The notes below the pieces were generated by a model. It was not told the DNA's origin. It saw only the letters and a program-made list of their open reading frames with translations, and ran no database searches. 64,000 nucleotides of DNA from contig CALSEQ010000033.1 of assembly GCA_943735955.1 (NCBI GenBank), positions 1,209,001 through 1,273,000 of the forward strand. Reading direction: 5' to 3'. Positions 14,690 through 30,900 of the stretch are shown in pieces. Positions within the stretch are counted from its first letter, which is position 1. The number at the start of each line of letters is the position of its first letter. The position numbers and the translations under genes were made by a program. Origin of the DNA: Piscicola geometra. Lineage: Eukaryota; Annelida; Clitellata; Hirudinida; Piscicolidae.

Positions 14690-17600
14690 TATATGTAAAT
14701 ATGCAATATATGCAAATATGCAATATATGTAAATATGCAATATATGTAAAGATGCAATATATGTAAGTATGCAATATATGTAAATATGCAATATATGTAA
14801 ATATGCAATATATGTAAATATGCAAATATGCAATATATGCAAATATGCAATATATGCAAATATGCAATATATGTAAATTTGCAATATATGTAAAGATGCA
14901 ATATATGTAAATATGCAATATATGTAAATATGCAATATATGTAAATATGCAATTGATGTAAATATGCAAATATGCAATATATGCAAATATGCAATTGATG
15001 CAAATATGCAATATATGTAAATATGCAATATATGTAAATATGCAATATATGTAAATATGCAATATATGTAAAAATGCAATATATGTAAATATGCAATTGA
15101 TGTAAATATGCAAATATGCAATATATGCAAATATGCAATTGATGCAAATATGCAATATATGTAAATATGCAATATATGTAAATATGCAATATATGTAAAT
15201 ATGCAATATGTGTAATTATGCAATATATGTAAATATGCAATATATGTAAATATGCAATATATGTAAATATGCAATATATGCGAATATGCAATATATGTAA
15301 ATATGCAATATATGTAAATATGCAATATATGTAAATATGCAATATATGTAAATATGCAAATATGCAATATATGCAAATATGCAATATATGTAAATATGCA
15401 ATATATGTAAATATGCAATATATGTAAATATGCAATATATGTAAATATGCAATTGATGTAAATATGCAAATATGCAATATATGCAAATATGCAATATAAG
15501 CAAATATGCAATATATGCAAATATGCAATATATGTAAATATGCAATATATGTAAATATGCAATATATGTAAATATGCAATATATGTAAATATGCAATATA
15601 TGTAATTATGCAATATATGTAAATATGCAATATATGTAAATATGCAATATATGTAAATATGCAATATATGTAAATATGCAATATATGTAAATATGCAATA
15701 TATCTAAATATGCGAATATGCAATATATGCAAATATGCAATATATGCAAATATGCAATATATGTAAATATACAATATATGTAAATATGCAATATATGTAA
15801 ATATGCAATATATGCAATATATGCAAATATGCAATATATGCAAATATGCAATATATGTAAATATGCAATATATGTAAAGATGCAATATATGTAAATATGC
15901 AATATATGTAAATATGCAATATATGTAAATATGCAATATATGTAAATATGCAATATATGTAAATATGCAATATATGTAAATATGCAATATATGTAAATAT
16001 GCAGTATATGTAAATATGCAAATATGCAATATATGCAAATATGCAATATATGCAAATATGCAATATATGCAAATATGCAATATATGTAAATATGCAATAT
16101 ATGTAAAGATGCAATACATGTAAATATGCAATGTATGTAAATATGCAATATATGTAAATATGCAATATATGTAAATATGCAATTGATGTAAATATGCAAA
16201 TATGCAATATATGCAAATATGCAATATATGCAAATATGCAATATATGCAAATATGCAATATATGCAAATATGCAATATATGTAAATATGCATAATATGTA
16301 AATATGCAATATATGTAAATATGCAATATATGTTAATATGCAATTTATGTAAATATGCAATATATGTAAATATGCAATATATGTTAATATGCAATATATG
16401 TAAATATGCAATATATGTAAATATGCAATATATGTAAATATGCAATATATGTAAATATGCAATATATGTGAACATGCAATATTTGTAAATATGCAATATA
16501 TGTAAATATGCAATATATGTAAATATGCAATATATGTAAATATGCAATATATGTTAATATGCAATATATGTAAATATGCAATATATGTAAATATGCAATA
16601 TATGTTAATATGCAATATATGTAAATATGCAATATATGTAAATATGCAATATATGTTAATATGCAATATATGTAAATATGCAATATATGTAAATATGCAA
16701 TATATGTAAATATGCAATTGATGTAAATATGCAAATATGCAATATATGCAAATATGCAATATATGCAAATATGCAATATATGCAAATATGCAATATATGC
16801 AAATATGCAATATATGTAAATATGCAATATATGTAAATATGCAATATATCTAAATATGCAATATATGTAAATATGCAATATATGTAAATATGCAATATAT
16901 GTAAAAATGCAATAAATGTAAATATGCAATATATGTAAATATGCAATATATGTAAATATGCAATATATGTAATTATGCAATAGATGTAAATATGCAATAT
17001 ATGTAAATATGCAATATATGTAAAAATGCAATAAATGTAAATATGCAATATATGTAAATATGCAATATATGTAAATATGCAATATATGTAATTATGCAAT
17101 AGATGTAAATATGCAATATATGTAAATATGCAATATATGTAAATATGCAATATATGTAAATATGCAATATATGTAATTATGCAATAGATGTAAATATGCA
17201 ATATATGTAAATATGCAATATATGTAAATATGCAATATATGTAAATATGCAATATATGCAAATATGCAATATATGTAAATATGCAATATATGTAAAGATG
17301 CAATATATGTAAGTATGCAATATATGTAAATATGCAATATATGTAAATATGCAATATATGTAAATATGCAAATATGCAATATATGCAAATATGCAATATA
17401 TGCAAATATGCAATATATGTAAATTTGCAATATATGTAAAGATGCAATATATGTAAATATGCAATATATGTAAATATGCAATATATGTAAATATGCAATT
17501 GATGTAAATATGCAAATATGCAATATATGCAAATATGCAATTGATGCAAATATGCAATATATGTAAATATGCAATATATGTAAATATGCAATATATGTAA

Positions 17601-18860
17601 ATATGCAATATATGTAAAAATGCAATATATGTAAATATGCAATTGAAGTAAATATGCAAATATGCAATATATGCAAATATGCAATTGATGCAAATATGCA
17701 ATATATGTAAATATGCAATATATGTAAATATGCAATATATGTAAATATGCAATATGTGTAATTATGCAATATATGTAAATATGCAATATATGTAAATATG
17801 CAATATATGTAAATATGCAATATATGCAAATATGAAATATATGTAAATATGCAATATATGTAAATATGCAATATATGTAAATATGCAATATATGTAAATA
17901 TGCAAATATGCAATATATGCAAATATGCAATATATGTAAATATGCAATATATGTAAATATGCAATATATGTAAATATGCAATATATGTAAATATGCAATT
18001 GATGTAAATATGCAAATATGCAATATATGCAAATATGCAATATAAGCAAATATGCAATATATGCAAATATGCAATATATGTAAATATGCAATATATGTAA
18101 ATATGCAATATATGTAAATATGCAATATATGTAAATATGCAATATATGTAATTATGCAATATATGTAAATATGCAATATATGTAAATATGCAATATATGT
18201 AAATATGCAATATATGTAAATATGCAATATATGTAAATATACAATATATCTAAATATGCGAATATGCAATATATGCAAATATGCAATATATGCAAATATG
18301 CAATATATGTAAATATACAATATATGTAAATATGCAATATATGTAAATATGCAATATATGCAATATATGCAAATATGCAATATATGCAAATATGCAATAT
18401 ATGTAAATATGCAATATATGTAAAGATGCAATATATGTAAATATGCAATATATGTAAATATGCAATATATGTAAATATGCAATATATGTAAATATGCAAT
18501 ATATGTAAATATGCAATATATGTAAATATGCAATATATGTAAATATGCAGTATATGTAAATATGCAAATATGCAATATATGCAAATATGCAATATATGCA
18601 AATATGCAATATATGCAAATATGCAATATATGTAAATATGCAATATATGTAAAGATGCAATATATGTAAATATGCAATATATGTAAATATGCAATATATG
18701 TAAATATGCAATATATGTAAATATGCAATTGATGTAAATATGCAAATATGCAATATATGCAAATATGCAATATATGCAAATATGCAATATATGCAAATAT
18801 GCAATATATGCAAATATGCAATATATGTAAATATGCATAATATGTAAATATGCAATATAT
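14690..18860. repeat. HOR pair, 2546-bp spacing
   Basis: About 1.6 kb (14690-16310) is repeated at 17236-18860 with a constant 2546-bp offset. Variants that match in order include TGTAAGTATG (14763/17309), TAAATTTGC (14878/17424), CAATATGTG (15204/17750), a 9+9 unit lacking an 8-mer (about 15811/18357) and GCATAATATG (16290/18836). Just beyond, TGTGAACATG plus CAATATTTG recur at 16468/18912, an offset of 2444. The second copy therefore lacks 102 bp, which is six monomers, in the stretch where the first has extra TGTTAATATG units. Confidence 0.87.
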
Positions 18861-19679
18861 GTAAATATGCAATATATGTAAATATGCAATATATGTAAAT
18901 ATGCAATATATGTGAACATGCAATATTTGTAAATATGCAATATATGTAAATATGCAATATATGTAAATATGCAATATATGTAAATATGCAATATATGTAA
19001 ATATGCAATATATGTAAATATGCAATATATGTAAATATGCAATATATGTTAATATGCAATATATGTAAATATGCAATATATGTAAATATGCAATATATGT
19101 TAATATGCAATATATGTAAATATGCAATATATGTAAATATGCAATATATGTAAATATGCAATTGATGTAAATATGCAAATATGCAATATATGCAAATATG
19201 CAATATATGCAAATATGCAATATATGCAAATATGCAATATATGCAAATATGCAATATATGTAAATATGCAATATATGTAAATATGCAATATATGTAAATA
19301 TGCAATATATGTAAATATGCAATATATGTAAATATGCAATATATGTAAAAATGCAATAAATGTAAATATGCAATATATGTAAATATGCAATATATGTAAA
19401 TATGCAATATATGTAAATATGCAATATATGTAATTATGCAATAGATGTAAATATGCAATATATGTAAATATGCAATATATGTAAATATGCAATATATGTA
19501 AATATGCAATATATGTAAATATGCAATATATGTAAATATGCAAATATGCAATATATGCTAATATGCAATATATGCAAATATGCAATATATGCAAATATGC
19601 AATATATGCAACTATGCAATATATGCAAATATGCAATATATGTAAAGATGCAATATATGTAAATATGCAATATATGTAA

Positions 19680-20880
19680 ATATGCAATAAATGTAAATAT
19701 GCAAATATGCAATATATGCAAATAAGCAATATATGCAAATATGCAATACATGTAAATATGCAATATATGTAAATATGCAATATATGTAAATATGCAATAT
19801 ATGTAAATATGCAATATATGTAAATATGCAATATATGTAAATATGCAATATATGTAAATATGCAAATATGCAATATATGCAAATATGCAATATATGCAAA
19901 TATGCAATATATGTAAATATGCAATATATGTAAATATGCAATATATGTAAATATGCAAATATGCAATATATGCAAATATGCAATATATGTAAATATGCAA
20001 TATATGTAAATATGCAATAAATGTAAATATGCAAATATGCAATATATGCAAATAAGCAATATATGCAAATATGCAATACATGTAAATATGCAATATATGT
20101 AAATATGCAATATATGTAAATATGCAATATATGTAAATATGCAATATATGTAAATATGCAATATATGTAAATATGCAAATATGCAATATATGCAAATAAG
20201 CAATATATGCAAATATGCAATACATGTAAATATGCAATATATGTAAATATGCAATATATGTAAATATGCAATATATGTAAATATGCAATATATGTAAATA
20301 TGCAATATATGTAAATATGCAAATATGCAATATATGCAAATATGCAATATATGCAAATATGCAATATATGTAAATATGCAATAAATGTAAATATGCAATA
20401 TATGTAAATATGCAATATATGTAAATATGCAATATATGTAAATATGCAATATATGTAATTATGCAATAGATGTAAATATGCAATATATGTAAATATGCAA
20501 TATATGTAAATATGCAATATATGTAAATATGCAATATATGTAAATATGCAATATATGTAAATATGCAATATATGTAAATATGCAAATATGCAATATATGC
20601 AAATATGCAATATATGCAAATATGCAATATATGCAAATATGCAATATATGCAAATATGCAATATATGCAAATATGCAATATATGTAAAGATGCAATATAT
20701 GTAAATATGCAATATATGTAAATATGCAATAAATGTAAATATGCAAATATGCAATATATGCAAATAAGCAATATATGCAAATATGCAATACATGTAAATA
20801 TGCAATATATGTAAATATGCAATATATGTAAATATGCAATATATGTAAATATGCAATATATGTAAATATGCAATATATGT
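19680..20880. repeat. Dispersed TAAGC/ATACATG variant cassette
   Basis: A short module recurs: a half-unit, then GCAAATAAGC, then a C-type unit, then CAATACATG. The TAAGC variant begins (at its C) at 19719, 20049, 20193 and 20761, and once more at 24187 inside the next 3.4-kb HOR copy. The spacings of 330, 144 and 568 bp are irregular, while the 20761 to 24187 step is exactly 3426 bp. The first four are local duplications of different length; the fifth belongs to the larger repeat. Confidence 0.8.
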
Positions 20881-23730
20881 AAATATGCAAATATGCAATA
20901 TATGCAAATATGCAATATATGCAAATATGCAATATATGTAAATATGCAATATATAAAAGATGCAATATATGTAAATATGCAATATAATTAAATATAAAAT
21001 ATATGTAAATATGCAATATATGTAAATATGCAATTGATGTAAATATGCAAAAATGCAATATATGCAAATATGCAATATTTGCAAATATGCAATATATGTA
21101 AATATGCAATATATGTAAATATGCAATATATGTAAATATGCAATATATGTAATTATGCAATATATGTAAATATGCAATATATGTAAATATGCAATATATG
21201 TAAATATGCAATATATGCAAATATGCAATATATGTAAATATGCAATATATGTAAATATGCAATATATGTAAAGATGCTATAAATGTAAATATGCAATATA
21301 TGTAAATATGCAATATATGTAATTTTGCAATATATGTAAATATGCAATATATGTAAATATGCAATATATGTAAATATGCAATATATGTAAATATGCAATA
21401 TATGTAAATATGCAATTGATGTAAATATGCAAATATGCAATATATGCAAATATGCAATATATGCAAATATGCAATATATGCAAATATGCAATATATGTAA
21501 ATATGCAATATATGTAAATATGCAATATATGTAAATATGCAATATATGTAAATATGCAATATATGTAATTATGCAATATATGTGAATATGCAATATATGT
21601 AAATATGCAATATATGTAAATATGCAATATATGTGAATATGCAATATATGTAAATATGCGAATATGCAATATATGCAAATATGCAATATATGCAAATATG
21701 CACTATATGTAAATATACAATATATGTAAATATGCACTATATGTAAATATGCAATATATGTAAATATGCAATATATGTAAATATGCAATATATGTAAATC
21801 TGCAATTTATGTAAATATGCAAATATGCAATTAATGCAAATATGCAATATATGCAAATATGCAATATATGTAATTATGCAATATATGTAAGTATGCAATA
21901 TATGTAAATATGCAATATATGTAAATATGCAATATATGTAAATATGCAATATATGTAAATATGCAGTATATGTAAATATGCAAATATGCAATATATGCAA
22001 ATATGCAATATATGCAAATATGCAATATATGCAAATATGCAATATTTGTAAATATGCAATATATGTAAAGATGCAATATATGTAAATATGCAATATATGT
22101 AAATATGCAATATATGTAAATATGCAATATATGTAAATATGCAATTGAAGTAAATATGCAAATATGCAATATATGCAAATATGCAATATATGCAAATATG
22201 CAATATATGCATATATGCAATATATGTAAATATGCATAATATGTAAATATGCAATATATGTAAATCTGCAATATATGTAACTATGCAATATATGTAAATA
22301 TGCAATATATGTAAACATGCAATATATGTAAATATGCAATATATGTAAATATGCAATATATGTAAATATGCAATATATGTAAATATGCAATATATGTAAA
22401 TATGCAATATATGTAAATATGCAATATATGTTAATATGCAATTTATGTAAATATGCAATATATGTAAATATGCAATATATGTTAATATGCAATATATGTA
22501 AATATGCAATATATGTAAATATGCAATATATGTAAATATGCAATATAAGTAAATATGCAATATATGTTAATATGCAATATATGTAAATATGCAATATATG
22601 TAAATATGCAATATATGTAAATATGCAAATATGCAATATATGCAAATATGCAATATATGCAAATATGCAATATATGCAAATATGCAATATATGCAAATAT
22701 GCAACATATGTAAATATGCAATATATGTAAATATGCAATATATGTAAATATGCAATATATGTAAATATGCAATATATGTAAATATGCAATATATCTAAAT
22801 ATGCAATTGATGTAAAAATGCAAATAAGCAATATATGCATATATGCAATATTTGTAAATATGCAATATATGTAAAGATGCAATATATGTAAATATGCAAT
22901 ATATGTAAATATGCAATATATGTAAATATGCAATATATGTAAATATGCAATTGAAGTAAATATGCAAATATGCAATATATGCAAATATGCAATATATGCA
23001 AATATGCAATATATGCATATATGCAATATATGTAAATATGCATAATATGTAAATATGCAATATATGTAAATCTGCAATATATGTAAATATGAAATATATG
23101 TAAATATGCAATATATGTAAACATGCAATATATGTAAATATGCAATATATGTAAATATGCAATATATGTAAATATGCAATATATGTAAATATGCAATATA
23201 TGTAAATATGCAATATATGTAAATATGCAATATATGTTAATATGCAATTTATGTAAATATGCAATATATGTAAATATGCAATATATGTTAATATGCAATA
23301 TATGTAAATATGCAATATATGTAAATATGCAATATATGTAAATATGCAATATAAGTAAATATGCAATATATGTTAATATGCAATATATGTAAATATGCAA
23401 TATATGTAAATATGCAATATATGTAAATATGCAAATATGCAATAAATGCAAATATGCAATATATGCAAATATGCAATATATGCAAATATGCAACATATGT
23501 AAATATGCAATATATGTAAATATGCAATATATGCAAATATGCAATATATGCAAATATGCAATATATGTAAATATGCAATATATGTAAATATGCAATATAT
23601 GTAAATGTGCAATATATGTATATATGCAATATATGTAAATATGCAATATATATAAATATGCAATATATGTAAATATGCAATATATGTAAATATGCAATAT
23701 ATGTAAATATGCAATATATGTAAATATGCA
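20330..23730. repeat. 3.4-kb HOR, copy 1 (nested 806-bp repeat)
   Basis: This is the first of two abutting 3.4-kb copies. Matching markers are AATAAATG (20380/23789), CAATAGATG (20464/23873), TATATAAAAGATG (20953/24379), GCAGTATATG (21964/25390), CAATATTTG (22040/25483) and TAAATGTGC (23601/27044). The offset steps through 3409, 3426 and 3443, i.e. single 17-bp monomers gained between the markers. Within the copy, GCAATTGAAG (22141/22947) and TAAATCTGCA (22261/23067) recur at 806 bp, a nested tandem duplication. Confidence 0.87.
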
Positions 23731-23739
23731 AATATGCAA

Positions 23740-26700
23740 TATATGCAATTATGCAATATATGCAAATATGCAATATATGTAAATATGCAATAAATGTAAA
23801 TATGCAATATATGTAAATATGCAATATATGTAAATATGCAATATATGTAAATATGCAATATATGTAATTATGCAATAGATGTAAATATGCAATATATGTA
23901 AATATGCAATATATGTAAATATGCAATATATGTAAATATGCAATATATGTAAATATGCAATATATGTAAATATGCAATATATGTAAATATGCAAATATGC
24001 AATATATGCAAATATGCAATATATGCAAATATGCAATATATGCAAATATGCAATATATGCAAATATGCAATATATGCAAATATGCAATATATGCAAATAT
24101 GCAATATATGTAAAGATGCAATATATGTAAATATGCAATATATGTAAATATGCAATAAATGTAAATATGCAAATATGCAATATATGCAAATAAGCAATAT
24201 ATGCAAATATGCAATACATGTAAATATGCAATATATGTAAATATGCAATATATGTAAATATGCAATATATGTAAATATGCAATATATGTAAATATGCAAT
24301 ATATGTAAATATGCAAATATGCAATATATGCAAAGATGCAATATATGCAAATATGCAATATATGTAAATATGCAATATATAAAAGATGCAATATATGTAA
24401 ATATGCAATATAATTAAATATAAAATATATGTAAATATGCAATATATGTAAATATGCAATTGATGTAAATATGCAAAAATGCAATATATGCAAATATGCA
24501 ATATTTGCAAATATGCAATATATGTAAATATGCAATATATGTAAATATGCAATATATGTAAATATGCAATATATGTAATTATGCAATATATGTAAATATG
24601 CAATATATGTAAATATGCAATATATGTAAATATGCAATATATGCAAATATGCAATATATGTAAATATGCAATATATGTAAATATGCAATATATGTAAATA
24701 TGCTATAAATGTAAATATGCAATATATGTAAATATGCAATATATGTAATTATGCAATATATGTAAATATGCAATATATGTAAATATGCAATATATGTAAA
24801 TATGCAATATATGTAAATATGCAATATATGTAAATATGCAATTGATGTAAATATGCAAATATGCAATATATGCAAATATGCAATATATGCAAATATGCAA
24901 TATATGCAAATATGCAATATATGTAAATATGCAATATATGTAAATATGCAATATATGTAAATATGCAATATATGTAAATATGCAATATATGTAATTATGC
25001 AATATATGTGAATATGCAATATATGTAAATATGCAATATATGTAAATATGCAATATATGTGAATATGCAATATATGTAAATATGCGAATATGCAATATAT
25101 GCAAATATGCAATATATGCAAATATGCACTATATGTAAATATACAATATATGTAAATATGCACTATATGTAAATATGCAATATATGTAAATATGCAATAT
25201 ATGTAAATATGCAATATATGTAAATCTGCAATTTATGTAAATATGCAAATATGCAATTAATGCAAATATGCAATATATGCAAATATGCAATATATGTAAT
25301 TATGCAATATATGTAAGTATGCAATATATGTAAATATGCAATATATGTAAATATGCAATATATGTAAATATGCAATATATGTAAATATGCAGTATATGTA
25401 AATATGCAAATATGCAATATATGCAAATATGCAATATATGCAAATATGCAATATATGCAAATATGCAATATATGCAAATATGCAATATTTGTAAATATGC
25501 AATATATGTAAAGATGCAATATATGTAAATATGCAATATATGTAAATATGCAATATATGTAAATATGCAATATATGTAAATATGCAATTGAAGTAAATAT
25601 GCAAATATGCAATATATGCAAATATGCAATATATGCAAATATGCAATATATGCATATATGCAATATATGTAAATATGCATAATATGTAAATATGCAATAT
25701 ATGTAAATCTGCAATATATGTAAATATGCAATATATGTAAATATGCAATATATGTAAACATGCAATATATGTAAATATGCAATATATGTAAATATGCAAT
25801 ATATGTAAATATGCAATATATGTAAATATGCAATATATGTAAATATGCAATATATGTAAATATGCAATATATGTTAATATGCAATTTATGTAAATATGCA
25901 ATATATGTAAATATGCAATATATGTAAATATGCAATATATGTTAATATGCAATATATGTAAATATGCAATATATGTAAATATGCAATATATGTAAATATG
26001 CAATATAAGTAAATATGCAATATATGTTAATATGCAATATATGTAAATATGCAATATATGTAAATATGCAATATATGTAAATATGCAAATATGCAATATA
26101 TGCAAATATGCAATATATGCAAATATGCAATATATGCAAATATGCAACATATGTAAATATGCAATATATGTAAATATGCAATATATGTAAATATGCAATA
26201 TATGTAAATATGCAATATATGTAAATATGCAATATATCTAAATATGCAATTGATGTAAAAATGCAAATAAGCAATATATGCATATATGCAATATTTGTAA
26301 ATATGCAATATATGTAAAGATGCAATATATGTAAATATGCAATATATGTAAATATGCAATATATGTAAATATGCAATATATGTAAATATGCAATTGAAGT
26401 AAATATGCAAATATGCAATATATGCAAATATGCAATATATGCAAATATGCAATATATGCATATATGCAATATATGTAAATATGCATAATATGTAAATATG
26501 CAATATATGTAAATCTGCAATATATGTAAATATGAAATATATGTAAATATGCAATATATGTAAACATGCAATATATGTAAATATGCAATATATGTAAATA
26601 TGCAATATATGTAAATATGCAATATATGTAAATATGCAATATATGTAAATATGCAATATATGTAAATATGCAATATATGTTAATATGCAATTTATGTAAA

Positions 26701-27160
26701 TATGCAATATATGTAAATATGCAATATATGTTAATATGCAATATATGTAAATATGCAATATATGTAAATATGCAATATATGTAAATATGCAATATAAGTA
26801 AATATGCAATATATGTTAATATGCAATATATGTAAATATGCAATATATGTAAATATGCAATATATGTAAATATGCAAATATGCAATATATGCAAATATGC
26901 AATATATGCAAATATGCAATATATGCAAATATGCAACATATGTAAATATGCAATATATGTAAATATGCAATATATGCAAATATGCAATATATGCAAATAT
27001 GCAATATATGTAAATATGCAATATATGTAAATATGCAATATATGTAAATGTGCAATATATGTATATATGCAATATATGTAAATATGCAATATATATAAAT
27101 ATGCAATATATGTAAATATGCAATATATGTAAATATGCAATATATGTAAATATGCAATAT
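23740..27160. repeat. 3.4-kb HOR, copy 2 (nested 806-bp repeat)
   Basis: This is the second copy of the 20330-23730 block, directly adjacent to it. It retains the nested 806-bp repeat (GCAATTGAAG at 25584 and 26390), so the inner duplication predates the outer one. Differences are mainly whole-monomer gains. The TATATATGC and ATATATAAATATG variants near its right end (about 27062 and 27091) match 23619-23660. Beyond about 27160 the similarity stops. Confidence 0.87.
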
Positions 27161-27999
27161 ATGTAAATATGCAATATATGTAAATATGCAATATATGTAA
27201 ATATGCAATATATGTAAATATGCAATATATGTAAATATGCATTATATGTAAATATGCAATATATGTAAATATGCAATATATGTAAATATGCAATATATGT
27301 AAATATGCAAATATGCAATATATGCAAATATGCAATATATGCAAATATGCAATATATGTAAATATGCAATATATGTAAATATGCAATTTATGTTAATATG
27401 CAATATATGTAAATATGCAATATATGTCAATATGCAATATATGTAAATATGCAATATATGTAAATATGCAATATATGTAAATATGCAATATATGTAAATA
27501 TGCAATATATGTAAATATGCAAATATGCAATATATGAAAATATGCAATTTATGCAAATATGCAATATATGCAAATATGCAATATATGCAACTATGCAATA
27601 TATGTAAATATGCAATATATGTAAATATGCAATATAAGTTAATATGCAATATATGTTAATATGCAATATATGTAAATATGCAATATATGTGAACATGCAA
27701 TATATGTAAATATGCAAATATGCAATATATGCAAATATGCAATATATGCAAATATGCAATATATGTAAATATGCAATATATGTAAAGATGCAATATATGT
27801 AAATATGCAATAGATGTAAATATGCAATATATGTAAATATGCAATATATGTAAATATGCAATTGATGTAAATATGCAAATATGCAATATATGCAAATATG
27901 CAATATATGCAAATATGCAATATATGTAAATATGCAATATATGTAAATAGGCAATATATGTAAATATGCAATATATGTAAATATGCAATATATGTAAAT

Positions 28000-30900
28000 A
28001 TGCAATATATGTAAATATGCAGTATATGTAAATATGCAATATATGTAAATATGCAATATATGCAAATATGCAATATATGTAAATATGCAATATATGTGAA
28101 TATGCAATATATGTAAATATGCAATATATGTAAATACGCAATATATGTAAATATGCAATATATGTAAATATGCAATATATGTAAATATGCAATATATGTA
28201 AATATGCAAGTATGCAATATATGCAAATATGCAATATATGCAAATATGCAATATATGTAAATATGCAATATATGTAAATATGCAATATATGTAAATATGC
28301 AATATATGTAAATATGCAATATATGTAAATATGCAATATATGCAAATATGCAATATATGTAAATATGCAATATATGTAAATATGCAATATATGTAAATAT
28401 GCAATATATGTAAATATGCAATATATGTAAATATGCAATATATGTAAATATGCAATATATGTAAATATGCAGTATATGTAAATATGCAAATATGCAATAT
28501 ATGCAAATATGCAATATATGCAAATGTGCAATATATGCAAATATGCAATATATGTAAATATGCAATATATGTAAAGATGCAATATATGTAAATATGCAAT
28601 ATATGTAAATATGCAATATATGCAAATATGCAATATATGCAAATATGCAATATATGCAAATATGCAATATATGTAAATATGCATAATATGTAAATATGCA
28701 ATATATGTAAATATGCAATATATGTAAATATGCAATATATGTAAATATGCAATATATGTAAACATGCAATATATGTAAATATGCAATATATGTAAATATG
28801 CAATATATGTGAATATGCAATATATGTAAATATGCAATTGATGTAAATATGCAAATATGCAATATATGCAAATATGCAATATATGCAAATATGCAATATA
28901 TGTAAATATGCAATATATGTAAATAGGCAATATATGTAAATATGCAATATATGTAAATATGCAATATATGTAAATATGCAATATATGTTAATATGCAATA
29001 TATGTAAATATGCAATATATGTAAATATGCAATATATGTTAATATGCAATATAAGTAAATATGCAATATATGCAAATATGCACTATATGCAAATATGCAA
29101 TATATGTAAATATGCAATATATGTAAACATGCAATATATGTAAATATGCAATATATGTAAATATGCAATATATGTAAATAAGCAATATATGTAAATATGC
29201 AATATAAGTAAATATGCAATATATGTTAATATGCAATATATGTAAATATGCAATATATGTAAAGATGCAATATATGTAAATATGCAAATATGCAATATAT
29301 GCAAATATGCAATATATGCAAATATGCAATATATGCAAATATGCAATATATGCAAATATGCAATATATGTAAATATGCAATATATAAAATATGCAATATA
29401 TGTAAATATGCAATATAAGTAAATATGCAATATATGTTAATATGCAATATATGTAAATATGCAATATATGTAAATATGCAATATATGTAAATATGCAATA
29501 TATGTAAATAATCAATATATGTAAATATGCAATATATGTTAATATGCAATATATGCAAATATGCAATATATGCAAATATGCAATATATGCAAATATGCAA
29601 TATATGTAAATATGCAATATATGTAAACATGCAATATATGTAAATATGCAATATATGTAAATATGCAATATATGTAAATATGCAATATATGTAAATATGC
29701 TATATATGTAAATAATCAATATATGTAAATATGCAATATATGTTAATATGCAATATATGTAAATATGCAATATATGTAAATATGCAATATATGTTAATAT
29801 GCAATATATGTAAATATGCAATATATGTAAATATGCAATATATGTTAATATGCAATATATGTAAATATGCAATATATGTAAATATGCAATATATGTAAAT
29901 ATGCAATATAAGTAAATATGCAATATATGCAAATATGCACTATATGCAAATATGCAATATATGTAAATATGCAATATATGTAAACATGCAATATATGTAA
30001 ATATGCAATATATGTAAATATGCAATATATGTAAATATGCAATATATGCAAATATGCAATATATGCAAATATGCAATATATGCAAATATGCAATATATGT
30101 AAATATGCATAATATGTAAATATGCAATATATGTAAATATGCAATATATGTAAATATGCAATATATGTAAATATGCAATATATGTAAACATGCAATATAT
30201 GTAAATATGCAATAGATGTAAATATGCAATATATGTAAATATGCAATATATGTAAATATGCAATTGATGTAAATATGCAAATATGCAATATATGCAAATA
30301 TGCAATATATGCAAATATGCAATATATGTAAATATGCAATATATGTAAATAGGCAATATATGTAAATATGCAATATATGTAAATATGCAATATATGTAAA
30401 TATGCAATATATGTAAATATGCAGTATATGTAAATATGCAATATATGTAAATATGCAATATATGCAAATATGCAATATATGTAAATATGCAATATATGTG
30501 AATATGCAATATATGTAAATATGCAATATATGTAAATACGCAATATATGTAAATATGCAATATATGTAAATATGCAATATATGTAAATATGCAATATATG
30601 TAAATATGCAAGTATGCAATATATGCAAATATGCAATATATGCAAATATGCAATATATGTAAATATGCAATATATGTAAATATGCAATATATGTAAATAT
30701 GCAATATATGTAAATATGCAATATATGTAAATATGCAATATATGCAAATATGCAATATATGTAAATATGCAATATATGTAAATATGCAATATATGTAAAT
30801 ATGCAATATATGTAAATATGCAATATATGTAAATATGCCATATATGTAAATATGCAATATATGTAAATATGCAGTATATGTAAATATGCAAATATGCAAT

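Noticed and set aside
29384..29394. TATA-box promoter at TATAAAA
   Set aside because: The string arises from a truncated monomer in an AT-rich array; no initiator, transcript or downstream gene supports it.
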